Shown piece by piece: positions 9,386 to 19,849 of a DNA stretch of 64,000 nt. The notes under the pieces are model-generated. The model ran no database searches. It was given only the letters and a program-made list of their open reading frames with translations, and was not told the origin of the DNA. Origin of the DNA: Eublepharis macularius (taxonomy: Eukaryota > Chordata > Lepidosauria > Squamata > Eublepharidae); contig NC_072802.1 in NCBI RefSeq assembly GCF_028583425.1, positions 13,091,926 through 13,155,925 on the forward strand. The letters are read 5' to 3'. Within the stretch, counting starts at the first letter, position 1. Every line of letters starts with the position of its first letter. The translations under genes and the position numbers were made by a program.

Positions 9386-9547
9386 TGTCCTGGAGGGCCA
9401 CTGGCAGCCAGAAGCAAGCAGAGCCAAGCAGCAGGGCGGGGGCCGTTCAGCTGGGACGTAGCACATTTAGCTGCATCATGCCGAAAAGTCCTTGTGATCC
9501 TGCCAGGGCCTGTGGGCTGCTCAGCTCAACTTGCTTCTTGGCCACTT

Positions 9548-9642
9548 ACAGTGCTATCCTAAGCAGGGTTACTCCAGTTTAAGCCCGCTGAAATCAATGG
9601 GTTTAGACTGGAGTAACCCTGCTTAGGATTGCACCGTTAGCC
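9548..9642. repeat. Family-E palindromic MITE, complete
   Basis: Two arms, CCTAAGCAGGGTTACTCCAG and its inverse CTGGAGTAACCCTGCTTAGG, surround a spacer containing GAAATCAATGGG. Single-arm relatives lie at 8475, 16335, 19625, 26955 and 46370. Confidence 0.8.
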
Positions 9643-10056
9643 TCCTGTTTTCACCTCTGAAACACCGGAGGGTGTGGCATGCCAATGCGTGCCTGTGGAG
9701 GAAAGTGCATGCAAACACGACATGCCACGTTTTGAACAGCAGCCATTTTGCAAATGGATCTTTTCTGAGATTAAATGATTTACCAAAGGTTCTTATCTTT
9801 TTAAAAGGAAGTTGTGGTGATAATTTTACTGACACAGCCTGTTTCAGAACCCAGTGAGGTATATGAATAGCACATATTTAGCATACTGGAGGTGGGGAAA
9901 AGGGGAAGAAGAGATTCACTTTGGCGTGAGAATAAATGTTACAAGTAGGAAAATGTTCCTATTTTCATCTGTGAAATGTTGGGTGCTATGCCACCTCATC
10001 TACTTAATTACCTGTTTATACTCCACTGTTCTCCCCCTTGAAGACTAAAGGAAGCT
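9643..10056. other. No recognised feature
   Basis: Non-coding sequence up to the 5' break of the CR1 copy. Nothing further seen. Confidence 0.5.
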
Positions 10057-11108
10057 TACAATATCATCAAAGGCTCCTAAGTAAGCTCAGTAGCTATGGG
10101 ATAAAGGGCCAAGTCCTCTTGTGGATCGAAAACTGGCTAATTAATAGGAAACAGAGAGTGAGCATAAACGGGCACTTCTCACAGTGGAGGGTGGTGAGCA
10201 GTGGGGTGCCACAGGGGTCGGTATTGGGTCCAATGCTTTTTAACTTGTTTATTAATGATTTGGAATTGGGATTAAGCAGTGAAGTGGCTAAATTTGCAGA
10301 TGACACGAAATTGTTCAGGGTGGTGAAAGCCAGAGAGGATTGTGAGGCACTCCAAAGGGATCTGTCGAGGCTAGAAGAGTGGGCATCCATGTGGCAAATG
10401 AGGTTCAATGTAGCCAAGTGCAAAGTAATGCACATTGGAACCAAAAATCCAAAATATAAATACAAGTTGATGGGGTCTGAACTGGCGGAGACTGACCAAG
10501 AGAGAGATCTTGGAGTCATGATAGATAACTCACTAAAAACGTCAGCACAGTGTGCGACTGCCATAAAAAAAGCTAATGCTATGCTAGGGGTTATTAGGAA
10601 AGGGATTGAAAACAAATCAGCCGGTATCATAATGCCTCTGTATAAATCGATGGTGAGGCCTCATTTGGAGTACTGTGTACAGTTCTGGTCGCCACACCTT
10701 AAAAAAGATATCATAGCACTGGAAAAAGTACAGAGAAGGGCAACTAAAATGATTAAAGGGTTGGAACACTTTCCCTATGAGGAAAGATTGAGGCGCTTGG
10801 GGCTCTTTAGCCTGGAGAAAAGACGACTGAGGGGAGACATGATAGAGGTTTACAAGATAATGCACGGGTTAGAGAAGGTCGAGAAAGATGTGTTTTTCTC
10901 CCTTTCTCACAATACAAGAACTCGTGGGCACTCTATGAAATTATTGAGCAGTCGGGTTAGAACAGATAGAAGAAAATACTACTTTACACAAAGGGTGATA
11001 AACACATGGAATTCGTTGCCACAGGAGGTGGTGGCAGCTACAAGCATTGCCAGCTTCAAGAGGGGACTGGACAAATATATGGAGCAGAGGTCCATCAGTG
11101 GCTATTAG
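10057..11108 (+). pseudogene. CR1 ORF2 reverse transcriptase, C-terminal half
   Basis: About 350 codons are open to a TAG stop at 11106-11108. The order is LLSKLSSYGI, then VPQGSVLGPMLFNLFINDL, the catalytic KFADDTKLF, RDLGVMID, the CR1-typical RPHLEYCVQFWSP, KVQRRATKMIKGLEH, YEERLRRLGLFSLEKRRLRG and the C-terminal WNSLPQEVV. The endonuclease domain and the first RT blocks are absent, so it cannot act alone. Frame entry here is set by the truncation; there is no real start codon. The frame has kept no internal stop, which points to a fairly recent insertion. Confidence 0.92.
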
Positions 11109-11320
11109 CCACAGGAGATAGATGGTATTCTCTTTGTGGGGAGGTGGTGCTCTGTTGTCTTGGTGCTGGAAGGAAGGCAGTGGGAGGGCTTCTGGTGTCC
11201 TGGCCTCACTGACAGTCCTTTAGATGGCACTGGATTTCTAGCCACTGTGTGTGACAGAATGTTGGACTGGATGGGCCACTGGCCTGATCCAACATGGCTT
11301 TGCTTATGTTCTTATCATTC
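10057..11320 (+). mobile_element. CR1 LINE, 5'-truncated
   Basis: A chicken-repeat-1 type non-LTR retrotransposon with the RT C-terminal half, a 3' UTR of about 210 bp and the usual short 3' repeat (GGCCTGATCCAACATGGC, then TTATGTTCTTAT). 5' truncation is the normal result of incomplete reverse transcription in this clade. CR1 leaves no poly(A), in keeping with this end. Confidence 0.92.
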
Positions 11321-11324
11321 TCCC

Positions 11325-11455
11325 CTCCTGATGAAGGAAGCTTTAACTCTCGAAAGTTTACACTCTGTAAATGTAGTTGGTCTCTAAGGTGCCACTCAAG
11401 CCAAATCTTGCTCTTCTACTACAGACCAACACGGCTACCAGGATTGCTAGGTTTC
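11325..11455 (+). repeat. Old D-type repeat, single arm
   Basis: CCTGATGAAGGAAGCTTTAA, then CTCGAAAGTTTACAC, TTGGTCTCTAAGGTGCCACT and a final ACAGACCAACACGGCTACC. It directly follows the CR1 3' end. Confidence 0.75.
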
Positions 11456-11639
11456 CCAAGCTTGAAATCAGGGGACGGAGGGTTGGGGGGTTGGGTGTGT
11501 GTGCCAAGAAGACTTACCACCATTCCCGGTGCAATGTAGAAGTGCTCTGGAGGTGCACGGGAACGTGCTGTGGGGCTCCCAGGCCCATCCCCCATGCCTT
11601 TTCTCCCCACTGGGCACGTAGGAAAGAGGACCCTACTCG

Positions 11640-12300
11640 AATGTACAACCAAAAGGTGAGACCCCACAAGTAGGGCAATTAACAATCAACACTTATAATA
11701 TCAACTTGTATAAAGTAGTACTCTTAAGCAGGGCTTTTTTTCTGGGAAAAGAGGTGGTGGAACTCAGTGGGTTGCCCTCGGAGAAAATGGTCACATGGCT
11801 GGTGGCCCTGCCCCCGGATCTCCAGACAGAGGGGAGTTGAGATTGCCCTCTGTGCTGCTCAGTGGCATGGAGGGCCATCTAAACTCCCCTCTGTCTGGGG
11901 ATCCGGGGGCGGGGCCACCAGCCATGTGACCATTTTCAAGAGGTTCCGGAACTCCGTTCCCCCCCGCGTTCCCCCTGAAAAAAAGCCCTGCTCTTAAGTA
12001 AATAATTCAACTCAGTCCAAACAGACAATCAATGCATACAAAGGTGCAGAGTAACAATCACTAATATAACAGGTAAGTAATCACTTCAAAGAATATAGTT
12101 AGTAAATCCAAAGGTAAGTAATTGATCCATTAAAGGCATTCAGTCACAAAAATGTCCATTAGCAGGTAATAAATCTCTTCGTCTTCTATTACAGGTGGAG
12201 CCAGTGAGGACGGGATGCGCACAGCAAGCCCGCCCCGCCCTACGTACAGCGCTGGCTTGAATCTGATGTTTTGTCTAGTTGACCTCTTCAGGGGAGTGAA
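11640..12300 (-). mobile_element. Possible Penelope-like element 3' part, split by MITE A1
   Basis: On the minus strand, CCCCTGAAGAGGTCAACTAG then ACAAAACATC precedes an AT-rich stretch with TTTGTATGCATTGATTGTC. The CTGAAGA...CGAAAC-type block followed by such a tail resembles the plus-strand element at 44.6-45.5 kb. Continuous sequence on both sides of MITE A1 (11729-11990) supports one older element. No coding part is seen, so the family call is tentative. Confidence 0.35.
11729..11990. mobile_element. hAT-type foldback MITE, family A copy 1
   Basis: The 262-bp element starts CAGGGCTTTTTTTCTGGG and ends CTGAAAAAAAGCCCTG. An exact 8-bp duplication CTCTTAAG flanks it (11721-11728, 11991-11998). 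Nearly the whole element is an inverted repeat with arms of more than 100 bp (ATGGTCACATGGCTGGTGG against CCACCAGCCATGTGACCAT). It encodes no protein. Confidence 0.92.
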
Positions 12301-12331
12301 TGAGTGAGTGAGCGAGCGAACGAGTGCAAGC

Positions 12332-12522
12332 CGGGCTTCTGGGGCTGGTTCTCCAAAGGAGGGTAAGCTACTCTGAATTCATTTTGCTTTATTTTCATTC
12401 CTGACTAGTGATTGAGTGAGGCGTGTGTGCGTGCATGCGTGTGTGCATGCAAGCAGGGCTTCTGGGGCTGGCTCTCCAGAGGAGGGTAAGCTGCTTTGAG
12501 TTCATTCTGCTTTATTTTCAGG
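12332..12522 (+). repeat. Two-copy tandem repeat, period about 125 bp
   Basis: GGCTTCTGGGGCTGGTTCTC, AGGAGGGTAAGCT and TTCATTTTGCTTTATTTTCA occur at about 12336-12400 and again at 12459-12521. The copies are separated by GTGTGTGCGTGCATGCG-like sequence. Confidence 0.8.
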
Positions 12523-12559
12523 AAACACCTGGAGATTTTTGGGGAAAGGGGCCTGAGGG

Positions 12560-12725
12560 GTGGGTGTTGCCTTCTGACACACTTCCGGTGATGTCAGGGG
12601 GTATGGCATATGCAAATCAGTTATGCCAATGACACACTTCTGGTGATGACAAGGGGCGTGGCATATGCTAATGAGTTATGCTAATGAGTTATGCTAATGA
12701 GCTATGCTAATGAGTTCCTGCATAT
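12560..12725. repeat. Family-C related fragment with ATGCTAATGAG tandem motif
   Basis: Shares GACACACTTCTGGTGATG, GGCATATGCTAATGAGTT and CAAATCAGTTA with the hAT-type element at 34727-35160. The 13-bp motif TTATGCTAATGAG is repeated four times in a row at about 12665-12716. Confidence 0.75.
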
Positions 12726-12789
12726 GAGAGGTGGTGAGGTGCAAATTTGGAGGCTGGGAGCAGGGGATCCCAACTAGGCGGCTGGTATC

Positions 12790-13220
12790 TAGGGTTCTCA
12801 GGTGCTCATCAGTGGCGGGAAAGCTTCCAGGGATTTGCCCCCTCATCTGCTGATCACCCAGCAATTGGTGGGAGGGGGCAAGCTCTTGGAGGTTGCCCGC
12901 CACCTGCAGGCACCTCAGAATGCGTGCCGCTTGCACGCTCCCAACTGGCACAGCGATGTTACTTCAGGAAGTGATGTCGTCATGCCGCCCATGGGAGCAT
13001 TCCTGCACTTCATTTGGGGCTGATTCGGGCACCAAACGGGTTGAATTGGCCCTGTGAGTAGCATGGGAGTGCTTGCACAGCCAGTGTGGTGACATCACTT
13101 CCAGAAATGACATCATCACAAAGGTCCAGCGCACGAATAGGACATCATCTAGCACACAAGGTCAGTGTCAGGGACTCCACCCTCCCAACAGGAGGTGAGG
13201 GGTACCTGGCAACCCTACTG
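12790..13220. repeat. Dispersed repeat family H
   Basis: Begins near CTAGGGTTCTCAGGTGC and ends CCTGGCAACCCTAC, so the ends are imperfectly inverted. It contains two inverted blocks, ACTTCAGGAAGTGATGTCGT and GACATCACTTCCAGAAATG. It looks like an old non-autonomous element. The superfamily is not determined. Confidence 0.55.
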
Positions 13221-13284
13221 GTATCCCTAATGGCTAGACATCTGAAACTGTTTTCCCTTCCTGCATTTTTTCTTCACAACAGCA

Positions 13285-13410
13285 ATCCTATGATGTAGAT
13301 TGGAAAATGACTGGCCCAAGGTCACCCAATAAGTTTCTACAGCAGTGTAGGGATTGAAACCCAGGCCTCAAAGATTACAGTCCAACAGTCTAACCACGAG
13401 TCATGACAGC
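13285..13410 (-). mobile_element. tRNA-type SINE fragment
   Basis: On the minus strand, a B-box-like GGTTTCAATCC lies in the order typical of the reptile tRNA SINE, followed by the complement of GGCCCAAGGTCACCCAATAA. Confidence 0.6.
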
Positions 13411-13529
13411 AGACTGGCTCTTATCTACAGTTTGTAAAAACTTGTCTTAAAATTCACAACAAGGGGCAATGTATCCCTCACAACACATCAGCCAAGGGCC
13501 CTGAGGCATGGTTGGCTTAACACTAGGAG

Positions 13530-13930
13530 TCTTTCTATATGAGACATCTGACACATGAAGAACATGTGTGGGGAGATGCGTTAGCTGGGAAGGGTAGTTT
13601 AAAAAGAAGACAGAGCCAGCGGCAGAGCAAAGGCTTTGCTATACACTGGAGCTGTGTGAAGGGGCTGAGAAATGCCAGAAGGGAAACCTCAGCCCATTAT
13701 AACCTCTCCTGGTCCAAGCCCGGCACTGGAAGGCAGCTCCAGCCCATTTCCATCCCTCGCTGCCCTCTGGTTGCCATCCCACACACTTTTCGACTGGAGA
13801 GGTGAAATTGATAGAGCCTTCAGGAGGCAAAGATGAAGTTAACAAACCCTCTGAGGAATGATCTCCGTCTGCTCTGTCTTTTTAAACTACATTTCTCAGC
13901 TAACATTGCATCTCACACACACCCTACTCT
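13530..13930. mobile_element. Degenerate MITE related to B6
   Basis: CCCTCTGAGGAATGATCTCC and TTTTTAAACTACATTTCTCA, then GCTAACATTGCA match the right arm of B6 at 21.6-21.75 kb. A left arm with TTAGCTGGGAAGGGTAGTTT lies at 13580. Both ends are unclear. Confidence 0.5.
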
Positions 13931-14667
13931 ATAATATTCCCACATTATGAGTGTGTCTATAGATTCCTGGTCAACAGCAAGATTTCCTGGAGGGTCACTT
14001 AGAAGCAGGAGTGGAGTAGTGGGCCAGGGACCTCTCTGTATGGATCCAGCTGGCAATTGGCATAGCCCATGGGATGAGGCACGGACCCCTCCTGGGTCAC
14101 CTCAGTCAACCTCTGGCCTCTACACTTCCTGAAACCTTTCTGGTACTGGAGGAAGATTTCTCAAGAATGCAAAAGTGAAAGGAACAGTCTTAATCTCCCG
14201 AGCAACTCCACTCCCTTTCTCCAGTCACTGCTTGAACTGTGTCAGGAAGACTGGAGTCATAGCAGATGTGGGTGGTGAGGAAGAACGTAAACCAGTCACA
14301 AGAGCAAGTAAGCAAGAGGAGCCAGTCAGTGCCTGCCCCCCTTCCCTCTTGTGGGATGCTTTCATAGAATGAGGGAATGTTCTCTGGGTGTGGAAACTTT
14401 GACAGAAGTGCAGAAACTTGTAAGGAGTTCTGAGAAATAAGTATTGCAAAATCTTTGGTCCACTAAACAATTCCAATGCACTTAAACACTAATATGTTTT
14501 TGAATATAGCGTTGACTGTGGGCCAAAGTAGACATGCCACTGCCAGAGTCCTTGTGGGCACCACGAAGACAACGCTTCCACTTTAAAGTGATTTTAAAAT
14601 GCTGCAAGATCCTGAGATTGGACCCTTGCTGCATTCTAAAATAACTTTTAAATGGCAGCAGTGTCCC
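13931..14667. other. No recognised feature
   Basis: Non-coding; no element ends or coding signal seen. Confidence 0.5.
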
Positions 14668-14884
14668 AGGTTACCAACCTCCAGGTGGGGTCTGAGGATC
14701 TCCCAGAATTAAAACTGATCTCCAGGCCACAGACACCAGTTCTCCTGGGAAAAAATGGCTGCTTTGGAAGGTAGACTCTATGGCATTATACACTGCTGAT
14801 GTCCTTTGCCTCCCCAAACTGCCTCCCCAGGCTCCGTCTCTAAAATGTCTAGGGATTTCCCAGCCCAGAGCTGGCAACCCTAAC
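14668..14884. repeat. Dispersed repeat family G, copy 1
   Basis: Starts GGTTACCAACCTCCAGG and ends CAGAGCTGGCAACCCTA, an imperfect inverted pair. The inside has ATCTCCAGGCCACAGA, ATGGCTGCTTTGGAAGG and TCTATGGCATTATAC. A second copy at 21212 is interrupted by MITE B6. Confidence 0.7.
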
Positions 14885-14934
14885 GGAAGTGACAAGGATG
14901 CTGTCACATCTAGTTAAGCCCTGTGTTCAAGAAA

Positions 14935-15160
14935 GAGCCAGAACGTTATAACAGCTAGAGTGTTGGACTGGGATGGGAGACCCGGGTTCAAATCTCCACT
15001 CTGCCACAGAAACTTGCCAGATGACCTTAGGCTAGTCACACACTCTCAGCCTAACCTACCTTGCAGGTTTGTTGTTGACGTAAAATGGAGGAAAGGAGAA
15101 AGATGGGTCTCCACTGAGGAGAAAGGTGGGATGTAAATGAGGTAAATAAATAGCGTGGAC
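14935..15160 (+). mobile_element. tRNA-headed SINE
   Basis: AGAGTGTTGGACTGGGATG, then a B box GGGTTCAAATCTCC, a GACCTTAGGCTAGTCACACA block, CAGCCTAACCTACC and a 3' GGGATGTAAATGAGGTAAAT. The layout is that of Sauria-type tRNA SINEs. Confidence 0.8.
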
Positions 15161-15549
15161 TAACTTATGAAAAGGTGTTTGGGGAGTTTCGGTCCTTCTC
15201 ATGTCATCCGTAGTCTATGAAAACTATTCTCCTCCTAAGGATATTTTTAAAAATTTATATTCTGATATTTTATAATACTAGAACTTCTCAATTTAATCCT
15301 CTTTTGAAATAATACAAATGACTGTCTGTTTTGAATAAATTTATTTTGAGAAAACTCCCTCCTTTTCCACACAAGTTGTTATTTTGTCCATTAACGAAAC
15401 AAACCAGCATTTCCTGAGCCAACTATTTGGGGTTCTCTGCTTTCAGGTTCTTTGCATCATTAACCTTGCTGACCTTATCATGTGACATACTAAATGTTTG
15501 TGTCTTTTCCCTACATCATTCTGCACTAAAGCAAATATTGTTTTGATTT
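15161..15549. other. No recognised feature
   Basis: AT-rich non-coding stretch; nothing seen. Confidence 0.5.
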
Positions 15550-15755
15550 TTATTTATACCCCAGGTTTATCTGCAGTGGGACACAAAGCAGCTTCTCTCA
15601 CATCATTCTTCCCCCCTTCCCCCCTATTCCCACAACACCAATCCTATGAGGTAGGTCAGGCGATTTTCCATGGCTTCGAAAGGATTTGAACCCAGTTATT
15701 CCAGGACCTAGCTCAATACTCCAAACCCTATGCCATGCTAGCTCACCTTAAAATC
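15550..15755 (-). mobile_element. tRNA-headed SINE, diverged
   Basis: On the minus strand, AGCTAGCATGGCATAG leads to a B-box-like GGGTTCAAATCC, and the 3' half corresponds to CACCAATCCTATGAGGTAGG. Confidence 0.6.
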
Positions 15756-15862
15756 GTACTTAGTTTATGCAATGTTTTGAACCCCAGAATTTGCTCAATT
15801 ACTTCTAGAATCTATTTCCATAATCTTTGCACTCAAAGGCAATCCCACCGTATATGAATGGG

Positions 15863-16107
15863 CAGGGCTTTTTTTCAGCAGGAACGCAGTGGAATGGAGT
15901 TCCGGAACCTCTTGAAAATGGTCACATGGGTGGTGGCCCCGCCCCTGATCTCCAGACAGAGGGGAGTTGAGATTGCCCTCCGCGCCGCTCAATCTAAACT
16001 CCCCTCTGTCTGGAGATCAGGGGGGCGGGGCCACCAGCCATGTGACCATTTTCTCTGAGGGCAACCCACTGAGTTCCACCACCTCTTTCCCCAGAAAAAA
16101 AGCCCTG
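15863..16107. mobile_element. hAT-type foldback MITE, family A copy 2
   Basis: The 245-bp element is flanked by an exact 8-bp duplication TGAATGGG (15855-15862, 16108-16115). It has the same CAGGGCTTTTTTTC ends and long arms as the other copies. Confidence 0.92.
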
Positions 16108-16334
16108 TGAATGGGGGTACCCATTTGCTTTAAACATCTCCCAGCACTTAGTGTATGCAGATAGGTCCAGTCTGGCTGATCTGACCAGCGTATAATACCA
16201 CCTATATAATGGTTTAAAGCTCTTTTCTCTTCTTTGGATGTTTCTGAAACCTTACGGAGTTTTACACATTCCAAGGACCCCTTGACAGCCGACACTACTT
16301 CAGTCTTAGTAGCTTCATTAAATGTTTTTGTGTT

Positions 16335-16420
16335 ACACGACTATGTAGAGTTACTCTGGTCCCAGCCCATTGATTTCAATGAGATTAGACTGGAGTAACT
16401 CTCTATAGGATTGCAGCATT
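16335..16420. repeat. Family-E repeat copy
   Basis: GAGTTACTCTGGTCCCAG faces GACTGGAGTAACTCTCTATA, then GGATTGCAG. It is a diverged palindromic copy. Confidence 0.65.
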
Positions 16421-16604
16421 CTCCTCACAACAGCTCAGGAGCTGCCAACTTTCTGCCAGAAAAGAAAGGGACAGGGACATTTTTTAAAACTATTGTTTGG
16501 AGCGCACACATTCTCAGGGAGAAGGTTATGAATTTGGCAGTTGTGGCATGGCCAGATCAGGATGGTCCAGCCAGCTCCCTCCCTCCCTCCCCGGCCAGGC
16601 CAAG

Positions 16605-17000
16605 CTGCCTGAGCGGCTGCAGTCTCTCTGCACATTACTTCTTTTACAAGTTCTCCACAGAGCCAACCGGTGCTCTTGCAGACACACATCAGGTTGGAGA
16701 TTGGCTTCTATTAAAAAAGGAGGGCCCAAATGGGCTCAGAAAGCTGCTGTCGGGGGAGGGAGAGCTCCTGCCTTTCTCCAAAACTTTCCCCCCATGCAAA
16801 GACGCTGCGGGCTGGGAGAGTTTTCCCTTTTCTGCTGCCACACAGGCACAAAATACCTGCACACGGAGCAGCAGAAATGGGGAAATGTCTCCCCTCCACA
16901 CTATATTTGCATGGGGAAAAAAGCTGGGAAGAAAGGCAGGATCTTTCCCTCCCCCGAAACCAGGCCTTGCATGCTGCCATCGCCAGCCGCCCACCCACCG
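16605..17000. repeat. Family-F repeat, mainly one arm
   Basis: CATTACTTCTTTTACAAG, then TTCTCCACAGAGCC, ATTGGCTTCTATTAAAAAAG and GGGAGGGAGAGCTCCTGCCT match the arms of the 23.55-24.03 kb palindrome. Confidence 0.7.
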
Positions 17001-17254
17001 CTGCTTATCTCTGCCTCCAGAGATCCTAATCTCACACTTCTGTTGCCTGCTCAGGGCCACTGCAGTCTGCCAATGCCATTCTTGTGCGGGGTGGAGGATC
17101 AGAGGGGCACGTGGCACATGAGTGTGTGGGGTGGGGGCCTTTGCAGGGTGCTTATCTGTTTGGTAGATGAAGCTCAGGGACAATGCCTTGGACAAGGCCA
17201 GCCAGTCAGCTGCATGTCCCGAGATGAGACTTCAACCAAGTTTCTTGCTTTTCA

Positions 17255-17690
17255 ATCTAGTCCAGTGTGATGTATGGATGTGAAAGTTGGACAGTGAAGA
17301 AAGCTGACAGGAATAAAACTGATTCATTTGAAATGTGGTGCTGGAGGAGAGTTTTGCAGATACTATGAACAGCCAAAAAGACAAATAAGTGGGTTCTAGA
17401 TCAAATCAAGCCTGAATTCTCCTTAGAAGGTAAAATGACAAAACTGAGACTATCATACTTTGGTCACATCATGAGAAGACAAGATTCTCTGGAAAAGTCA
17501 ATAATGCTAGGAAAAGTGGAAGGCATTAGGAAAAGAGGAAGACCTAAAACTAGATGGCTTGACTCAACCAAAGAAGCCACATCCTCCCATTTGCAGGATC
17601 TGAGCAAGTCTGTGAATGATGGGATGTTTTGGAGGACTTTCATTCATAGGGTCACCATAGGTCAGAGGCAACTAGACGGCACGTAACACA
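17255..17690 (+). pseudogene. BovB/RTE LINE, ORF C-terminus
   Basis: MYGCESWTVKKADRNK, FEMWCWRRVLQI, EFSLEGKMTKLRLSYFGHIM, RRQDSLEKSIMLGKVEG, RKRGRPKTRWLD and GQRQLDGT form the well-known C-terminal block of BovB-type RTE elements. The copy is 5'-truncated and has an in-frame stop near 17367, so it is dead. BovB is abundant in squamates. Confidence 0.9.
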
Positions 17691-18309
17691 CAGGCCAGTA
17701 CCAGAGTGACACTGAAGTAGTCATTAGCCCCCTGAATATCTTCTCCTCCTGAATACAGGAGGGGTAAAGCATCTTTAATGAAGCGAGATGATCCTCACCA
17801 TATAATTAGATGGAGACATGGCGGGCCTGGCCACTGGTTCACCCCTCTCCTTTATAATAAGCACTTTGTAAACAGATTTTGCAAGATAGCTTCTTCTTTT
17901 GCATAAAGGGCAGAAACCAAAAGCAGCATGCTGCAGATTCTTTTCTTCTCTTGCCTGGCTTGCGGGAAACAAGATTTCCAGGGTAGAAGCTCTTGAGAGT
18001 CAAGCTCCCTTCGTCAGTTACCCATAATGAAGACCCGCGGAGCTCTGACTTGGCACGTACCGAGGCTCGCCTGTGTCACATAAGGATGCTGTCATGCCTG
18101 TGTGGGAGGAGAAGGGTCCTTTCAGAACAGTTGGGAGGCAGGCTGCCGGTTAGTCTTAAGAGGCTGATGACTAGACTTGCCCACAGGCTTGTTTAACTTG
18201 CACACATTTCTCCGGCCTGAATCACATCTGGGGAAAACAGCTGTATGCTTGATTATCAGATGGGCCCCAGTTCAGCCACTTTATACTTAGCATTTTGGTA
18301 ACACTTTGG
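17691..18309. other. No recognised feature
   Basis: Non-coding. A short block near 17985 (CTCTTGAGAGTCAAGCTCCC) resembles the old D-type repeat but is too diverged to call. Confidence 0.5.
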
Positions 18310-18910
18310 TGTTCAGATACTTTTTATTTTATTAATAAGATTAAAAGCCCAAAAAAGGGCAAAGAAAAATTAAGGAAAAAAGAATAGAAAGAGAAAGAAA
18401 AAAGAAAAAGAAAAGAATGAAAATTAAAGAAAGGGAAAACAAAGAAATATAATACATATTTCATTTTCCATTTACCTCTACAACACCTATCATATCTTTA
18501 CACGCATTATACTTGTAGTTTTAATACCTCTAAAATTTACCTTTTCAATACTGCCCCCTTTCTATTTATTTTTCCAAGTTTATCTTCTTAGAAATCAAAT
18601 CCACAAATCATCAATTCATTTTTTCTCATCTCATGCAGAAAGTCAATAAGGGATTTCCAATTAACCATAAAAGTAGACAAGTGTTTTATCTTGATCGAAG
18701 CTGAACGTTTAGCCATCTAAGCTAACTCCATCATTTTCACAATCCAGTCATCCATTGAAGGCAATACGGTACTTTTCCAGTTTTGCGCATATAAAAGCCT
18801 AGCCATTGTTGTCGTATATAGAAATAGAATACCATGTTTATTTTCCAACTGTTTGTCCATTAGTCCCAACAAAAAGGTTTGTGGATTAAATTTTATATTG
18901 ATATTTGGTG
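18310..18910 (-). pseudogene. L1 3' end, third L1 lineage
   Basis: On the minus strand a decayed ORF2 C-terminus reads TTTMARLLYAQNWKSTVLPS, then MDDWIVKMMELA and FMVNWKSLIDFLHEM. This is the L1 order RLLYAQYWK, W--KL--MAEM, F--DWK. A long A-rich 3' part follows (18345-18460). It differs from both other L1 C-termini in this window. Confidence 0.7.
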
Positions 18911-19139
18911 TTCAAAACTGAAAGCCTTACAACAGCCCTGGGAGGTAAGCCTGTATTATCATGTCCATATTCCACATTTCAGATGGCAAGGCTGAAGTGG
19001 GATTCCTTGACGCCTATTTTGCCTCAGTTTTCTCCCTCAAGGGAGATTTGATTGTGTTCAACCTGGGAAAAGGAGAACAAACAATATGAGATCTGCTGTC
19101 TAGGACAGAGAATAGAAAAATATAACTACTTTAAGTGAG

Positions 19140-19840
19140 TTCATTTTGAAGACTGTTTAGAAACTTCAGGCGGTCTAAAATGCAGCAGCCAGGTTATTGT
19201 CAGGGGCTGGATACAAGAGTTGTATCTCGCCAGTGCTAAAAGATCTACACTGGTTGCCCATTTGTTTCTGGACACTATTCAAAGTGCTTGTTCTTAGCTT
19301 TACAGCCTTCTGTGGCTTGGAGCAAAGGTAATTGAAGAACCCATGTTTCCAAGTCGCCGGTAAAGATTCTCTTCTGAAGCCCTGCTCTCTGTACCCCCAT
19401 CTTCAGAGGTGAAGTGGATGGTGAGACAGGGCTTTTTCAGTGGTGGCACCTTACTTTTGGAATGCCCTCACCTGTGAGGTTCACCTGGCACCTGCCATAC
19501 TTTCCTTGAGGTCCAGGATAAAGCATTCCTTTTTACCTAAGGATTTTAAAGATCTTTTAAAGATGTTTTGTCGCCTGTTATGGGCTTCAGGACGGTTTTA
19601 TCTATATTATTTTAGGCTGCTCTCAGTGCAATCCTAAGCAGAGTTATTCCAGTCCCATTGAAGCCCATTGAAATCAATTGTTGTCAGTTTGTGTTTTATG
19701 CTGTTTTTATGGTCTGGATTGTTTTTTATTGGCTTGGGCTTGTTTTGAAGTGCTTGTTTTAATGGCTTTGGTTGTTTGGTTTGTTAAACCACCTTGAGCA
19801 GGTCTCTGTAGTGGTAGCAGATACATTTTCTGAACATTTT
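19140..19840 (+). pseudogene. L2-like LINE, 3' part
   Basis: Diverged frames read VQNAAARLLSG-like, LHWLPI, FKVLVLSF and RAFSVVAPYFWNAL, the C-terminal order of L2-clade RTs. A 3' UTR ending AAACCACCTTGAGCAGG follows. A family-E arm (19625-19685) lies inside it. Confidence 0.7.
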
Positions 19841-19849
19841 TTTTTCTAA

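Noticed and set aside
16411-17270. Two overlapping frames of 236 and 257 codons
   Set aside because: They run through the family-F repeat arm and the adjoining GC-rich stretch; the matching reverse-strand frames show the effect of low stop density.
18340-18470. Long A/G-rich tract as a purine-motif regulatory site
   Set aside because: It is continuous with the L1 3' UTR and tail of the element at 18310-18910.
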